A stretch of DNA of 64,000 bases from Ceriagrion tenellum (taxonomy: Eukaryota > Arthropoda > Insecta > Odonata > Coenagrionidae): contig OY720636.1 of NCBI GenBank assembly GCA_963169105.1, forward strand, positions 140,235,747 through 140,299,746. The letters are read 5' to 3'. The notes below the pieces were generated by a model. It was not told the DNA's origin, searched no databases, and was given only the letters and a program-made list of their open reading frames with translations. Below, piece by piece: positions 1-10,471 of the stretch (its first letter is position 1; every line of letters begins with the position of its first letter). A program made the translations under genes and the position numbers.

Positions 1-2500
1 GGAGTGACACAGGTGTGCCATTTCAATTGGCCTGTATGAAGTCATAAAAAAGCACCATCGGCCCCCAGTAAAGTAAAGAATTGAAAAACAAAAATTAAAG
101 GGCAAAAATATTGAAAATGAGACTTTTGGTAAATTAGACAGCATGTCTACGCTGTGATCCATAGCGTACGGTTGATCTTCGGATTGAATATGGTGAAATG
201 GGAAGCATAAAATTTAAACATATATCCAGGTAGCCCTCACCAGTAGTTTAGGAAGTAATTACTTTCCAAAAATACATACCGCTTATTATTAAGGAAACAG
301 ATACGAATACCTCATTAGATTAATCGGCGATGTTGACATGATTCTCAAATCAACCCTTTGGACGAATAACATACATAGTATTCGCCCTAAAGTGATATTA
401 TTGTGATCTTCCAGTAATTAAATCATCAATAATTTCCTAACTTGGAACTTTTTTACGATCTACTAAATAGTTTTTCACTTAGAGTTACCGTGGAGTTCGG
501 ACTGTTAAATATGGTGATATTTCACCATGACCAGCATAACCCATTCATTGTCCTCTTAGGTGGTTACAACAAAGCACACACTTATTAATGCACGCATCCA
601 AAGGACCACACCTATATGTCCCTTTCAGCCGTCCAATCAAACGGACCAAGAGATATCGAAATACACATCAGTTGCACATCGGTTCACCCTTGCGCTCCGA
701 CGTTTACGGGATAAATATCATTAATCAAACTCAGTTCCACAGAAAACACCCGTTAGTTATCCAAACTGAGTGGACCTGAGAGAGTACAACATCCTAGCAC
801 GAAAATGTAAAAAAAAGGCTCCGCATTCGAGAGTTGTGTGACACAAATATAGTTTGCGGCCAAATGTGATGGGCTACATTGTATCCCAAGAAGGTGTTTG
901 GAAGCATCAGGACTAAATTGTATCAACCCACATTTTGTCGCACACCGAGAGCCTTATTCAGTAAGAACTAATCGACACATTTAAATATCGGAGTTTGTGA
1001 ATATGACGTCAGAGCCTCCCATAACTCTTAACTTTAAAATGACCCCATTTGTAATTTTCGATACTTTAACGCCCAAGTTCGATCACTGCCGAAACTGATA
1101 ATTCAAAAACCTTTCCGAATGAAGCTCCGGAACTTCTGGAATGACTACTATTCGGGTTCATTTAGGATTTTAGAGGCAAGACAGCTTCGCAAACCAACCT
1201 TTTGGTTTTGTTTTATATACAAAAAAGGAGAAAAGAAACTACGATAGCTGCTTAAAAAAATACAAAAGGCTAAATAACGAACCTCGTCTATTGACTGAAA
1301 CATGGAATATGCACGCATTTGCAACTTCAATCGAAGGTTCACTCTTTAAAGGCTCCACTCCCTCTCTCATCTCCTTTCTTTTGTTTTCTAGAATTATTTT
1401 AAGAGTTAACTATCGTCTCAAATTTAATGTAGTTGTAGAGTGCCATAATCTTGGACGTTGACGACTTCCAGCACATTAAAGGATGTTGTTCATTAATATG
1501 CAAACAATACCTGACAAAAATCGAAGAGAGTAATAGCTAGCTAAACAACTGGTGGAGCTCTGTGAAAAGACTTAAGTAAAGAGAATCTCAGTGGTTAAGA
1601 GAAGGAAGACTTACTTTGGGATAGAACTCCGAGGGAAAAAAGCCGTCGCCAAAGCCCACAAAAGAATGGGAAAGTCTGACCAACTTCAACCCGCTTGGAC
1701 GAAATTTAGCACGTCGGATAAAAAAAAGAGTCCGTGTACAGCAGATGGCTAAAAAAAAAAGCACTTGAATAGTATCCATCTTCCGACGGCCTGAAAAGGG
1801 TCCGTAGCGGCACGGTTATTTTTTTTTTGTTAAAAAAGAATAGAGTAAATGGAGGACGGGACAAACGAGAGAGCGTTTTGGGTCATGAGACGAGACCCGC
1901 TACGAGGGGCACCCGGAGGGGGGGGCGGGTCGGGAGGAGGGCAGTGCAGCCGGAGTGAATTCCATCACGAGGCGTGCATTAGGCGGCGGCACGGATAAAA
2001 AGAGCCATCAAAACGAACGGCCGAACGCATGTCCTCAAAGTACCCGACTCGAAGTTGACCGTCTTGCGATCGCTGAACTGGGTCGCGAATTTGAGGGCAT
2101 TACGATCAAATACTAACGGAGGAAATACAACTCTCTTCAATCTTTAAAGACGTTTATCATCCTTGGACGTTCAATCCTATGATTGGCTTACTGCAGCCCT
2201 CCAACCTTCCCTATATAATGCTAGCTTTTTTCCTCACAGGTAAACTTTCCTTATCTTATTTCCTCTTTATTTGGTCCATACCTCCCATCTCCCATATCCC
2301 TATCTCCCATACCTCTTGGTCTACATATATATCCTTGGCCTATCACTAGGAACTTTTCCCTCTATTTTTCTTTCAATTCTATTATTCACAAATCCATTAT
2401 GCCTCAGGGTGTGTCCGATTCATCCATTTCTTCACGTCTGTATAGGGTTCCATACGGTCATTTTCTCTTCTAGTCTTCTCTAAACCTCATCATTTATCAT
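1..2500. other. No recognisable gene; unique-looking AT-rich DNA
   Basis: I see no coding region, RNA gene or element here. Short open frames do not exceed about 65 codons and have no recognisable motif. A G-rich tract lies around 1906-1945, followed by a moderately CpG-rich stretch to about 2110, but no exon can be tied to it. Confidence 0.5.
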
Positions 2501-2502
2501 TT

Positions 2503-2812
2503 TGTCCATTCATTTTACCTGCAGCGTCTTTCCCCAGCATCAGGCTTCGAAGGCTTCTTGTCTGTTCTGGTTTAGCTTTTCAAATTGTCCACACCTTCGA
2601 TCCATAGAGTGCCACGCACCAAACGTATGTTTTCCCATACTGTTTCCTCGTTCGCCGTCCTATCTTTTTTCAACTCATTGTCAGCAGTTCTTACCATGCT
2701 CGCTTCCTTTACTTGGGCTATTCTTCGCTTGATGTCCGTCATACCTCTTCCATCCCACGTGACGGTACTATAGAAATCCACATGTTCTAATTTCCTTCCT
2801 CTCATTGTGACG
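2503..2812 (-). pseudogene. Decayed LINE reverse transcriptase remnant, C-terminal connector region
   Basis: Read on the minus strand, this encodes pieces of the region just downstream of the RT palm in APE-type LINE proteins. One frame gives a stretch with VTWDGRGMTDIKRRIAQ followed by KEA. After a frameshift a second frame gives YVWCVALYGSKVWTI, a stop codon, and then a charged segment. The order (DIK.RI..AKEAF, then VWSVALYGSETWT) is the usual order in this family, so homology is fairly secure despite at least one frameshift and one stop. It is non-functional. The segments at 49.0-49.5 kb and 50.7-50.95 kb look like other pieces of related LINEs. The exact clade cannot be fixed from so short a piece. 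Confidence 0.7.
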
Positions 2813-5607
2813 TCTACATTCAGTGTATGTCTTCCTCATGCCATGCTAGGGTTTTTAGCCTTTGTCTTATCCACCAGCCATTTATGTAGCAGGGGAGAAT
2901 TTTGACTTGATGATGAGACCAATGCCCTCCAACTACTCCGGCAGACATAGAGACATAAGTATTTCCTTGCTTAGACATTCAAACGACATCCACATCCACT
3001 ATTAAACTTACAACAAACTCTTACACCACTGATGGAAGTTTTTTTGGCCAGTCTTGCTTATAAACTGAAAGTTAAACTCGTGGATGAACACGATTGAATA
3101 CAATAGCGCAGTTGCAATATACCGGTATGGCGTAAAAAGAAATGATAATTTTACAGTTTTTTCACGATCGTATAATTAAAAAAAAAGATCAACATCATGG
3201 TTTCTTCGCCCACATATTTCATTTCCCCAAACAGCACTGCGCGTATTTTCTGTCAACTTCACCATTATTTCGAACAAACTTCCGCAATAAATGTAAAAAT
3301 AGTACAATAATATATCTGAGAGTCGCTCACGGAATTGTCCCCAGACAATAATGGTTTGTCTTATCATCACAGAATAGAATACAGTGTAGGAATTGTGACA
3401 AAGTTTAAAGGTAATTTCTTTTTTTGCATAATAAACTAAGTTATCATCGTTAAATCGTAAAATAAAAGCAATGCATAAACGTAAAAGTAAATATTGTGAA
3501 TCGCCATTACAGGATCACCGGAAAATAATGTAATAATCTTTCTTAAGTCACTATCATCAAAGTATAGTGTTCCATCAATAAGGGTCGTCTATGAAAATGT
3601 CAGTGATAAACCATTCCGACTTTTCTAAGAAATTATCGGGACGGTATATTTTATCAAATTTATTTCAATAAGTTATCAATCGAATAAGAACACAAGCATC
3701 CTGTGAAATGAATTTTTAAAACGTCCAATGGTTGAACTCACTCAACAACATTAACCCTGGCTTGGGAAATCTATTACGTCGTAGTAAAAATTACATAAAT
3801 GTAATCATGTTTTGCGAATTAAAGTCGGAATTGGAAGTATCTCACATGTTATCACCGACAGTGATAAAATTTAGATTATTAGCATTTATATACTTTATGA
3901 ACTAATGAAGACTTTTTGAAGCTGTCCCAAATATAGCTGTGGGATAAAATGAGATATACAAACCTATTCAACAGCATTGTCCTTGTGAACCCAAAACTAT
4001 TTTGTAAGCTGATAATTATTTTTTTTCATATTAAGCTTTATCCCACCACGCAAATCAAGCCTCAGCAAAGGGCCATGTATCGTTTATACAGTTTTCACTC
4101 CATTATTTTCCTAACGGAAATATACATACTTAATCATTTGAATTCACATCAAGAATGTGCAACTATACTCATTGATTCCGTAGAAGATGCACTTTTATGC
4201 AAAAATAAACTTAGAGTAATTAAAAACTGCTTTATATCTCCATAAATAAAATAAATGAAGAAAAACGCGGTGTACCGCTTAATGGATGAGACGGTAAGTA
4301 CTTAGTTGCTTATCACCTGGTTCAAAAATGACTCATCTCGGTCTTCAAGATTCTATAGCGCACATAGTATAATTTCCAGCTTTATGGTACTCCATAATAT
4401 AGCATTAAAAACTTCAAGGTGCGTCCCTACGGTGTTCCTCGGAGCTTAGACTGGAGGTTTTGGGGCCCAGAGCAGAACGTAACCTCTTCATTGTGCATCT
4501 GTCGCTTACATTCAAAAATAACAAGGAAAGAAGGGGATAAGTCCAAGGAAATAAAAGTAGTTATTCATAGAAGGGCACGAGAGGTCAGAGAGGAGACTAC
4601 AGCGAAATAAACGCCCCTGGGCGGTATGGAACGTACTTCGAAGCACTTTTACGAGTGGTGACTCATCCAACGTGAAGGAGAAGTCGTGATCTTCGCCAAG
4701 TCCTTATGTGCCTGCCGCGGTGCATACAGCAATAAAAAAACCAGCTGTAACACTGCATGACGACATTATTGCGCTCAATACCAAACGGATTTCGTGATAT
4801 TCTTATCTCACCCGTCAAATTAGCTACCCATCAAGTTGGTTTTACGGCCGCTTTCCATTGAGAGCCACTATTTATAATACGGATAAAAGAAAAGACTTAT
4901 ATTTAAGCAGTAACGGTTCTCACAGTTGAACGGAGTTCTGAAATAAATAACAAATATCTCTTCGTTCGGTGCAAGTTTGACACTAGCATACTGGCAAATA
5001 AAACTCTGTCGGCACATCACGCAAGTTGTTAATCAGATACCCGAGGAAGTGTATATTCAACGAGTGCTAAAGGAGACTGAACTTTAGCCTTTGGAAAAGG
5101 AATTATGCAAACTCTCTGGCAAAAAGGTCAGTTTTCTGGAATACTTCAGCTTTCTGGCACACCTTTGCGAAAGGTAAATGAACATTGAGGAGATTTCATA
5201 CTTTGATATCACAGAGCAGAATTTTTTTGTGTCATTTTTGAAAGTGCAAGCAGGTTTCTAGCTCCGACGCCTCCTTTCCGGGTTTTTTTCACCCGTTCTC
5301 CATCCAATGCTGGCAACGTTTCACGCGCTCACCCGCAGGCGTTATCAGGGAATCGGTATGCATAAAGTGTCGCCATAAAAATAAGAGTAATGAACACCGG
5401 AGGCTAAATGTAAGGAGCGAAATAAGTAATTTTCTCTGATAAAAGAATGAGGGTCGGACGCTCCAGTAACCGATAAACATAAAGAGAGTGCGCTTCGTTG
5501 GCTCGGCCATCTCGAGAGAATGAGAGACGAGAAATAGATCGTCGAATGATTGGTGCGAGTGGAAGAAGTAGAGCGAGAAAGTCGTGGGTGAATGTGAGAG
5601 AGAAGGG
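2813..5607. other. No recognisable gene
   Basis: No convincing coding segment or repeat boundary was seen. A 98-codon frame at 3949-4245 (+) has no recognisable motif and an AT-driven composition, so I treat it as chance. Confidence 0.45.
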
Positions 5608-5665
5608 ACTGTAAAGAGGAGGAATATTAGGAGCCTTAAAAACAGGGGAGCGTGTAAGAACTAAC
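5608..5665 (+). repeat. Short fragment shared with the LINE 3' coding end at 50.77 kb
   Basis: About 40 bases (AGGAGGAATATTAGGAG and the following cTTAAAAACAGG) match 50770-50810 nearly exactly. There the sequence reads in frame as the C-terminal tail of a LINE protein (LRRRNIRSLKNRRAG). This copy is followed by unrelated sequence, so it is a small relic of the same family. Confidence 0.5.
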
Positions 5666-6152
5666 GCAGGCTAGTAAGAGAAGGGAACGTATATTTTATA
5701 TAAGATAGGGTGTTATGGAGGAAATAATTAACATGGAGCCAGATTTACAAGGCTAATGGAAAAAAATTAAATTCTTTAACCCTGCCCAAACCTAAAGGGA
5801 AGTGCGTGATGGGTTCATATATATGGCTGTACTGAAGAAACTTTTGAATATTTCTGGCTAGAGTATGCATGTTGTTTGAAAGAAATAAAAAAACGGACGT
5901 GGAAACTGGAAGAAAAATTAGTTGGCGAACAAAAACCTAAAAATTGAGAAATATAAGAAACACAATGTTCCAATGATGGAGCAAGTTTTGGCAGAGTGGC
6001 AGTTCTGTAACGTAGTGAAATGTTTGCCCGGATATAAATTATAAATTGAAGTCTTGATTTAAATAATTTCAACAGATTCAGGCGAGATATCGTGGAAGTT
6101 CGTCATATTAAAACATGAACAACAATTGCACTATTCCACAAGGTATTTTAAT

Positions 6153-6195
6153 GCACACGACGCTTTTCGGCTCAAAGAGCCATCATCAGATGCAA
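6153..6195 (-). ncRNA. Hammerhead-ribozyme-like motif, element A left outer arm
   Basis: Minus strand. CTGATGA (6189-6183) is followed by one extra T, stem II GGCTC/GAGCC with loop TTT, then intact GAAA (6168-6165), a weak stem III, and T-C with predicted cleavage between 6159 and 6158. The five bases after the cut can pair with the bases just before CTGATGA (6190-6194) as G.U, U-A, G-C, U.G, G.U. Both catalytic core strands are intact. The unpaired base between A9 and stem II departs from the textbook core. Activity is untested. Confidence 0.55.
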
Positions 6196-6328
6196 GACCT
6201 CGGTCATCAGAAACACTCTCTCTGGTAACTTTTTGGTAATTCATTTCTAAAATGGATTTATTGAAATAGCTTTTACAAACCACAAAAATACAACTCAACG
6301 CGTTTGCGTTATCTTCAGGTTCAAAAAT

Positions 6329-6364
6329 CTGAAGATGACGCAAATGCGTTGAAACCCGGGTCGT
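6329..6364 (+). ncRNA. Hammerhead-like core, element A inner right arm
   Basis: CTGAAGA (position 7 of the core may be any base), an extra T, stem II GACGC/GCGTT with loop AAAT, intact GAAA (6351-6354), and a perfectly self-complementary stem III ACCCGGGT ending in T-C at 6361-6362. Stem I pairing is poor because the palindrome centre lies immediately upstream. The opposite inner arm (about 6297-6318, minus) keeps CTGAAGATAACGC but has lost the GAAA/stem III segment by deletion. Confidence 0.45.
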
Positions 6365-6409
6365 GAGTTGTATTTTTGTGGTTTGTTAAAGTTATTTCAA
6401 TAAATTCTT

Positions 6410-6449
6410 GTACCTGATGATGGCTCTGTGAGCTAAAACGCGTCGTACG
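6410..6449 (+). ncRNA. Hammerhead-like motif, element A right outer arm, G12 lost
   Basis: CTGATGA at 6414-6420, extra T, stem II GGCTC/GAGCT with loop TGT, then AAAA where GAAA is expected (G12 to A at 6435). Stem III ACGCGT (6438-6443) is self-complementary, and cleavage is predicted after C6444. Stem I is GTAC (6410-6413) with GTAC (6445-6448), four Watson-Crick pairs. The fold is kept, but the G12 change should inactivate it. Confidence 0.5.
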
Positions 6450-6778
6450 CAATAAAATACCTTGTGGAATAGTGTTTTCTGTTTTAAATTGATTTAAATT
6501 GCGAATTCACTTGAGTTCTCATAAATCGTATTCTGCAAATTCCATAATAAAGAAATCTTGGTAGAAAAAGTAAAATAATTAATAGGCCATTTCATGATTC
6601 CGAGGAAACAAAATTTCCAATAGTGAAGAAATATTAAATGTGGGCCAGGCCGTTACTGGAAACGTAATTCCCAGAGTAAAAATTCTTCTCCAAATATATT
6701 TCTTCAAGTGCTTGCTTCTGGCATGACAAACGTCTGGCCGGAAAAATAAGCCCTTTCCCAATTTATTTTAAACTTTTA

Positions 6779-7040
6779 GCGATGGGGACAGTCCCGACAT
6801 GTGCCATTCAACCTACTTCTGAGAAAACAAATTAAATTTCTCACTAAGCTATTAGAGCGGCCAGCCGCACTGAGAGCGGTTATTTGGCTTGTCCCATCTT
6901 GATATTTTTCATTCAGTCAGTTTTACATGACCGACCACCAGTCAACTAGCAATTTTTCAGAAGAATTGTATGGCACGTGGAAAACTTTTGTGCTATAGGT
7001 TGGGACGATTTTGGCTCGCACTCTCAATAAGGTTGCTTTT
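6779..7040. repeat. Dispersed repeat, related copy at 40.05-40.63 kb
   Basis: Shared landmarks in the same order with 40058-40625: GATGGGGACAGTCC / GGTGGGGATAGTCC, then CTCAC(T)AAGCTATTA, then GAGCGGTTATTTGGCTT / GAGCGGTCAGTTGGCTT, and a right end with TTTTGGCTCGCACTCTCA / TTTTGGCCCGCGCTCTTA. No TSD or clear terminal inverted repeats were found, so the class is unknown. It is probably a non-autonomous transposon. Confidence 0.4.
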
Positions 7041-7132
7041 CTCTGCGTTTAGTGGCTCTCCAACGGTCCATCCTTCAGATGAAGTAACTTGCTCTTCACT
7101 CCTAACAATATTTAAACCAGGTAGCGATATTC

Positions 7133-7744
7133 TTAAGTAAAGGTTCTCGCCGCTTGGAATCGAAAAAGAGAAACAATCCGTTCCCAGAGAGGTGTATTTC
7201 CTTCAAAGATTTCAAAAGAGACAAAAAACAATGAGTGAAGGACATGAATGATTTTCAGAACGGTCCAGTGGAGTCCGCGAATACCGCGCACGTCAAAATG
7301 TGATCTCAATAGAGGTAGCAAGCAGGTTCTCTCTGCAGTCGCCGTCGGATACGCTTCTGTTCCTTCATTGATTCCCTCTCCGTGACTCAGCCTTCCTTCC
7401 TCCAGGGCGCTTTGTATCAGTTTTAAAACGTCATTGGGGTCACAACACTGGCCGAATGAAAAGTAACCATAGCGACTAAACTGATGTAAAATATTCTGAC
7501 CACTTATGAATTGAAAAACATGGAGAATAATGTGAATGTGTACAGCATAAAACGTAAATACATGAAGAAAAGGAACAAACCATGGGATTGGAGCAGTAAA
7601 ACAATGAACCAAGAAGAGTTTGAATGGACGATATGGTCGGAATCTTCGTTGAATCAGGGACAGAGCCAAATTTTTAACCAGTAATATTATTAAGTATTGG
7701 TTAGGTTCTCCGACTATTTCTGTGATATCCAAGAAAACCACCAT
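7133..7744 (-). CDS. Uncharacterised 203-codon ORF, doubtful gene
   Basis: This is the second-longest open frame in the window. The translation has hydrophobic stretches in its first half (around residues 15-30 and 50-85) that could be membrane-like. The second half is mixed, with several Cys and Arg residues. I recognise no family, repeat or motif. No splice-site context, RNA signal or neighbouring exon supports it, and a frame of this length can arise by chance in 64 kb. It could be a decayed exon or nothing. No function is proposed. Confidence 0.15.
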   Translation of the reverse strand: MVVFLDITEIVGEPNQYLIILLVKNLALSLIQRRFRPYRPFKLFLVHCFTAPIPWFVPFLHVFTFYAVHIHIILHVFQFISGQNILHQFSRYGYFSFGQCCDPNDVLKLIQSALEEGRLSHGEGINEGTEAYPTATAERTCLLPLLRSHFDVRGIRGLHWTVLKIIHVLHSLFFVSFEIFEGNTPLWERIVSLFRFQAARTFT

Positions 7745-8225
7745 TTGAACTAATACACATAATGCGGGTATTCTACGAAAATTGACGTAATATTATGGAT
7801 AAAAGTGAAAATTAAGAAGTGAGATTCAGCACACAATGAAGCACTAACGCATGACATGCATTGTCTGGATAAAGTCTATGGAGTGGAAGGGACGATAGTC
7901 CGCAATCACAGTAGAGCTCGATAACATCCATGATAGCGTTTTACTCTCGAGCAAAAGTACAATTCCTTGTAGCCAATCATAGAATATTTCCACCAACAAG
8001 TCCAGCACATCCTATAACTTGGCCCATATGCTTTTATTTCATGGGATCAGTTAATTAATAAGTAGCTACTAAGAATTACCGCGATGATCCACTCTTCAGG
8101 GGCACAATACCATACATTTCTCATGGAGTATCATTCATTTTTTCCCCCTTTTCGTCACATCAGGTCAGAATAGGTCCTGCTAAGCTATTTATAAAGAGCT
8201 TGTCAGCAGGTTCCTATTTGAACAA

Positions 8226-8320
8226 AAATAACCATGCCCTGAGTGGCGCTAATGCCACCCAGGCGGGACTCGAACCTGCGACTCTCAATTTAGCCTTTGA
8301 CCCATAAGCCTAGCTTTAGA
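8226..8320 (-). repeat. tRNA-derived SINE head (minus strand)
   Basis: The reverse complement has a tRNA-like internal promoter. The B box GGTTCGAGTCC (8276-8266) matches the consensus, and an A-box-like TAGGCTTATGGGTCAAAGG lies about 8312-8294. Downstream on the minus strand it continues into GCCTGGGTGG, resembling the SINE at 45.98 kb. The 3' body appears to run to lower coordinates (to about 8140), but its end is not clear. It is more likely a SINE than a functional tRNA because no clean cloverleaf forms. Confidence 0.55.
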
Positions 8321-9339
8321 ACCTTATTTTAGGTTTTTGAAGCACCAAGAATTATTCTGCTGGACTCAGCGGGTGTTAATACCATGTTTAATGACTACGC
8401 TACAATACATGAAGCCATAAACTACATGAGGAATCTTTGAGAGGACTGAGATTAAAACACAAATATTTCAATTATTTTTCAACTTTAGGTGTAGCAGTTG
8501 AAATTATGCTCCGAGTTTGCAGTCAGATGACTCGGACGATGGCAGATTAAATCAAAACTTTCGAAAGCATCTGAATCATTATAAATATATGTATTATAAA
8601 TTGAACATTTATTTTTTTCGATTTAATTTCAAAGGTCGGTCATTCCCTCGGAAGCAATCCGTAGCAGCAAAGGAATAATATCCGCTTCAGACACAGATAC
8701 ATTATTTAGTAGCGTGACAAGGTTTCGCTGTGGCGATGCGATTCAAAGGGATGGCGAGGAAAAAAGGATCGACGCGGAATTCAATCGAACAAATATGAAT
8801 CAAATTCCTGCACATAAAATTCTAGAGCGCACAAAAAATGAAAAATAACTCTGATCCGGGTGTATGTACTTTTTTTTCCCGGCAGAGCGAGCAGGTGCAA
8901 TTGTCCATCATCTCCTCTCTTTCTCATCCCTCTCTTTCGATGGATTATTGTGATTTTTTCCCGACGCGCGTGTGACTCCACCGTTTTGCACTCCTCTTTC
9001 ATGACCGGAACGTCCGAATGGAATCGATCCGTGGCACAAGAGGATTGGTTGGTTGGTAGGTTGGAAAAAATTTTTAAAAAATAGCGTTAAAAAAAGAATG
9101 AACGGCGTTCGGAGAGGACGAGGAAGTTCCGCGAAGCAAGGTGAGATCGATGGGAATCCGCGAGTCTCGATATTTTTTTTTCAGTGCCAAGTGCCACGGA
9201 CATGCGGCGCGGAGTGTAGTAAAGAGGGAGGGGCGGGCAAGATCGCCGTTGGTTGGTTGGATGGCATCGGTCGGCAATGGAGACGGCCACCGTGGGGCAG
9301 ACGGTCCAGTGGCCGTCAAAGGGACCGTGAAGGGGAGAC
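8321..9339. other. No recognisable gene; GC-richer stretch 9080-9340
   Basis: Overlapping frames on both strands at 9050-9440 reflect CpG-rich composition, not coding. No motif was recognised. Confidence 0.4.
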
Positions 9340-9512
9340 ACACGAGTAAGGGAGGGAATTCCAGGAATTTTGCTCTTTCCCGTGGCACCATGAACGGAGC
9401 TAAATCCACCCTACTCCCTATCTCCTCTCATCTCTGACACCCCCACCCGTCCCTCACTAATCCATCTCCGATTGACTTATCCACATTAAGTTGGCTCTGG
9501 CCTCTGTATATA
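9340..9512 (+). repeat. 173-bp direct repeat, left copy, flanking a LINE fragment
   Basis: Matches 10299-10471 over 173 bases without a gap. By eye there are about 15 differences, so about 91 percent identity. It ends at TGTATATA, exactly where the LINE 3' end begins. Either it is an exceptionally long TSD, or a tandem duplication with a LINE at the junction. Confidence 0.8.
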
Positions 9513-10298
9513 CATCTACATACTACCCCGCGAGTCGCCGCTTGGGCATGTGGCAGGGGGTGGTAGGTCACCAGCCGTGTAAAGATGTAAAAGTTTTGGA
9601 GATGAAATGGTGACATGTCCTATGAGAGTGTATTTGGAGGAACTCAGTTTCTATTGTGGTCGCTTATTGTGCGCGCAAAGAACGAGTTGTTGTACCTATC
9701 TGTTTGGACGAGTATCTCTCTTATTTTATCGCATCTGTAAGACCTAGAAATGTAGTGAGGCGTCATGATAATATTCTCTGTCTCGCTCTGAAAAATATCA
9801 GTTCTGAATTTATCAAGCAGCCTAAGCCTAGCGTGCAGCCTCCGAGTCTCTAGGGTCTCCCACCTTAATCCCTCAAACAGTCGTGTAACACTAATGTTCG
9901 TTCGTAGCAGTTTTTAACTGTGCTGCTTTCCTTTGTATTTTATTAATTTTTATGGTCAAATCTAATTGACCAGGGTCCCAAATGCTCGCAGCCTATTCGA
10001 TTTTTGGCCTAACCAGGGCGAAGTAGCATCTCTCTTTGACTTTTTCATCCGAGGATCTTCCTATTATACGCTTAGCAAAACCTAGTTTCTTTAATGCTGG
10101 GCCGCATATGTTTTGCATGTGTGTTCCCCACGATATATCTGAAGTTAAGGTGATACCAAAATATTTTACTGTACTTGAAGATTTTATGTTTACTCCACCC
10201 ACGGTGTAGGCATGGCATTTGTGTGATGACTTTGGCAGGAAGTGAACTGTGGTGGTTACTAATATTTAGTTCTAAACCCCACTCCTGGCACACTCCAA
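9513..10298 (-). pseudogene. 5'-truncated non-LTR retrotransposon (LINE) 3' end, minus strand
   Basis: On the minus strand this encodes the post-palm part of a LINE reverse transcriptase. One frame starts around CQEWGLELN. A second carries TVKYFGITLTSDISWGTH, then a segment through KERCYFALVRPKIE, a stop codon, and then an AASIWDP-like stretch. These match the conserved KYLGV.L..DLSW..HI and Y..LVRP.LEYAS.VWDP blocks. At least one frameshift and one stop make it a pseudogene. The 3' terminus, at the left end here, is a GC-rich block, CCCCGCGAGTCGCCGC through GGTAGGTCACC, finishing in a TAGATG-type tail (CATCTACATAC on the plus strand). The same 3' block recurs at 35.04 kb. The clade looks Jockey/CR1-like but is not settled. 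Confidence 0.75.
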
Positions 10299-10471
10299 AC
10301 ACGAGATAGGGAGGGAATTCCAGGAATTTTGCTCTTTCCCATGGCTCCATGAACGAAGCTAAATCCACCCTACTCCCTCTCTCCTCTCATCTCTGACACC
10401 CTTACCCCTCCCTCACTGATCCATCTCCGATTGTCTAATCCACAATAAGTTGGCTTTGGCCTCAGTATATA
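10299..10471 (+). repeat. 173-bp direct repeat, right copy
   Basis: Partner of 9340-9512. It begins after the LINE fragment and ends at AGTATATA. See the left copy. Confidence 0.8.

Larger units (their letters stand above)
6054..6499. mobile_element. Foldback element A with hammerhead-like arms (Penelope-like type?)
   Basis: An imperfect palindrome. Outer arms (about 6128-6189 and 6414-6476) share the ACTATTCCACAAGGTATTTTA end in opposite orientation. Inner arms (about 6255-6300 and 6362-6405) share CACAAAAATACAACTC. An 11-bp direct repeat TTGATTTAAAT at 6054-6064 and 6489-6499 brackets the whole and is read as the TSD, leaving an element of 424 bp. Near its left end (6079-6093) lies CAGGCGAGATATCGT, also found at the same place in element B. 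No protein is encoded. Inverted paired terminal repeats with hammerhead motifs suggest a non-autonomous Penelope-like element, by inference. Confidence 0.65.
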
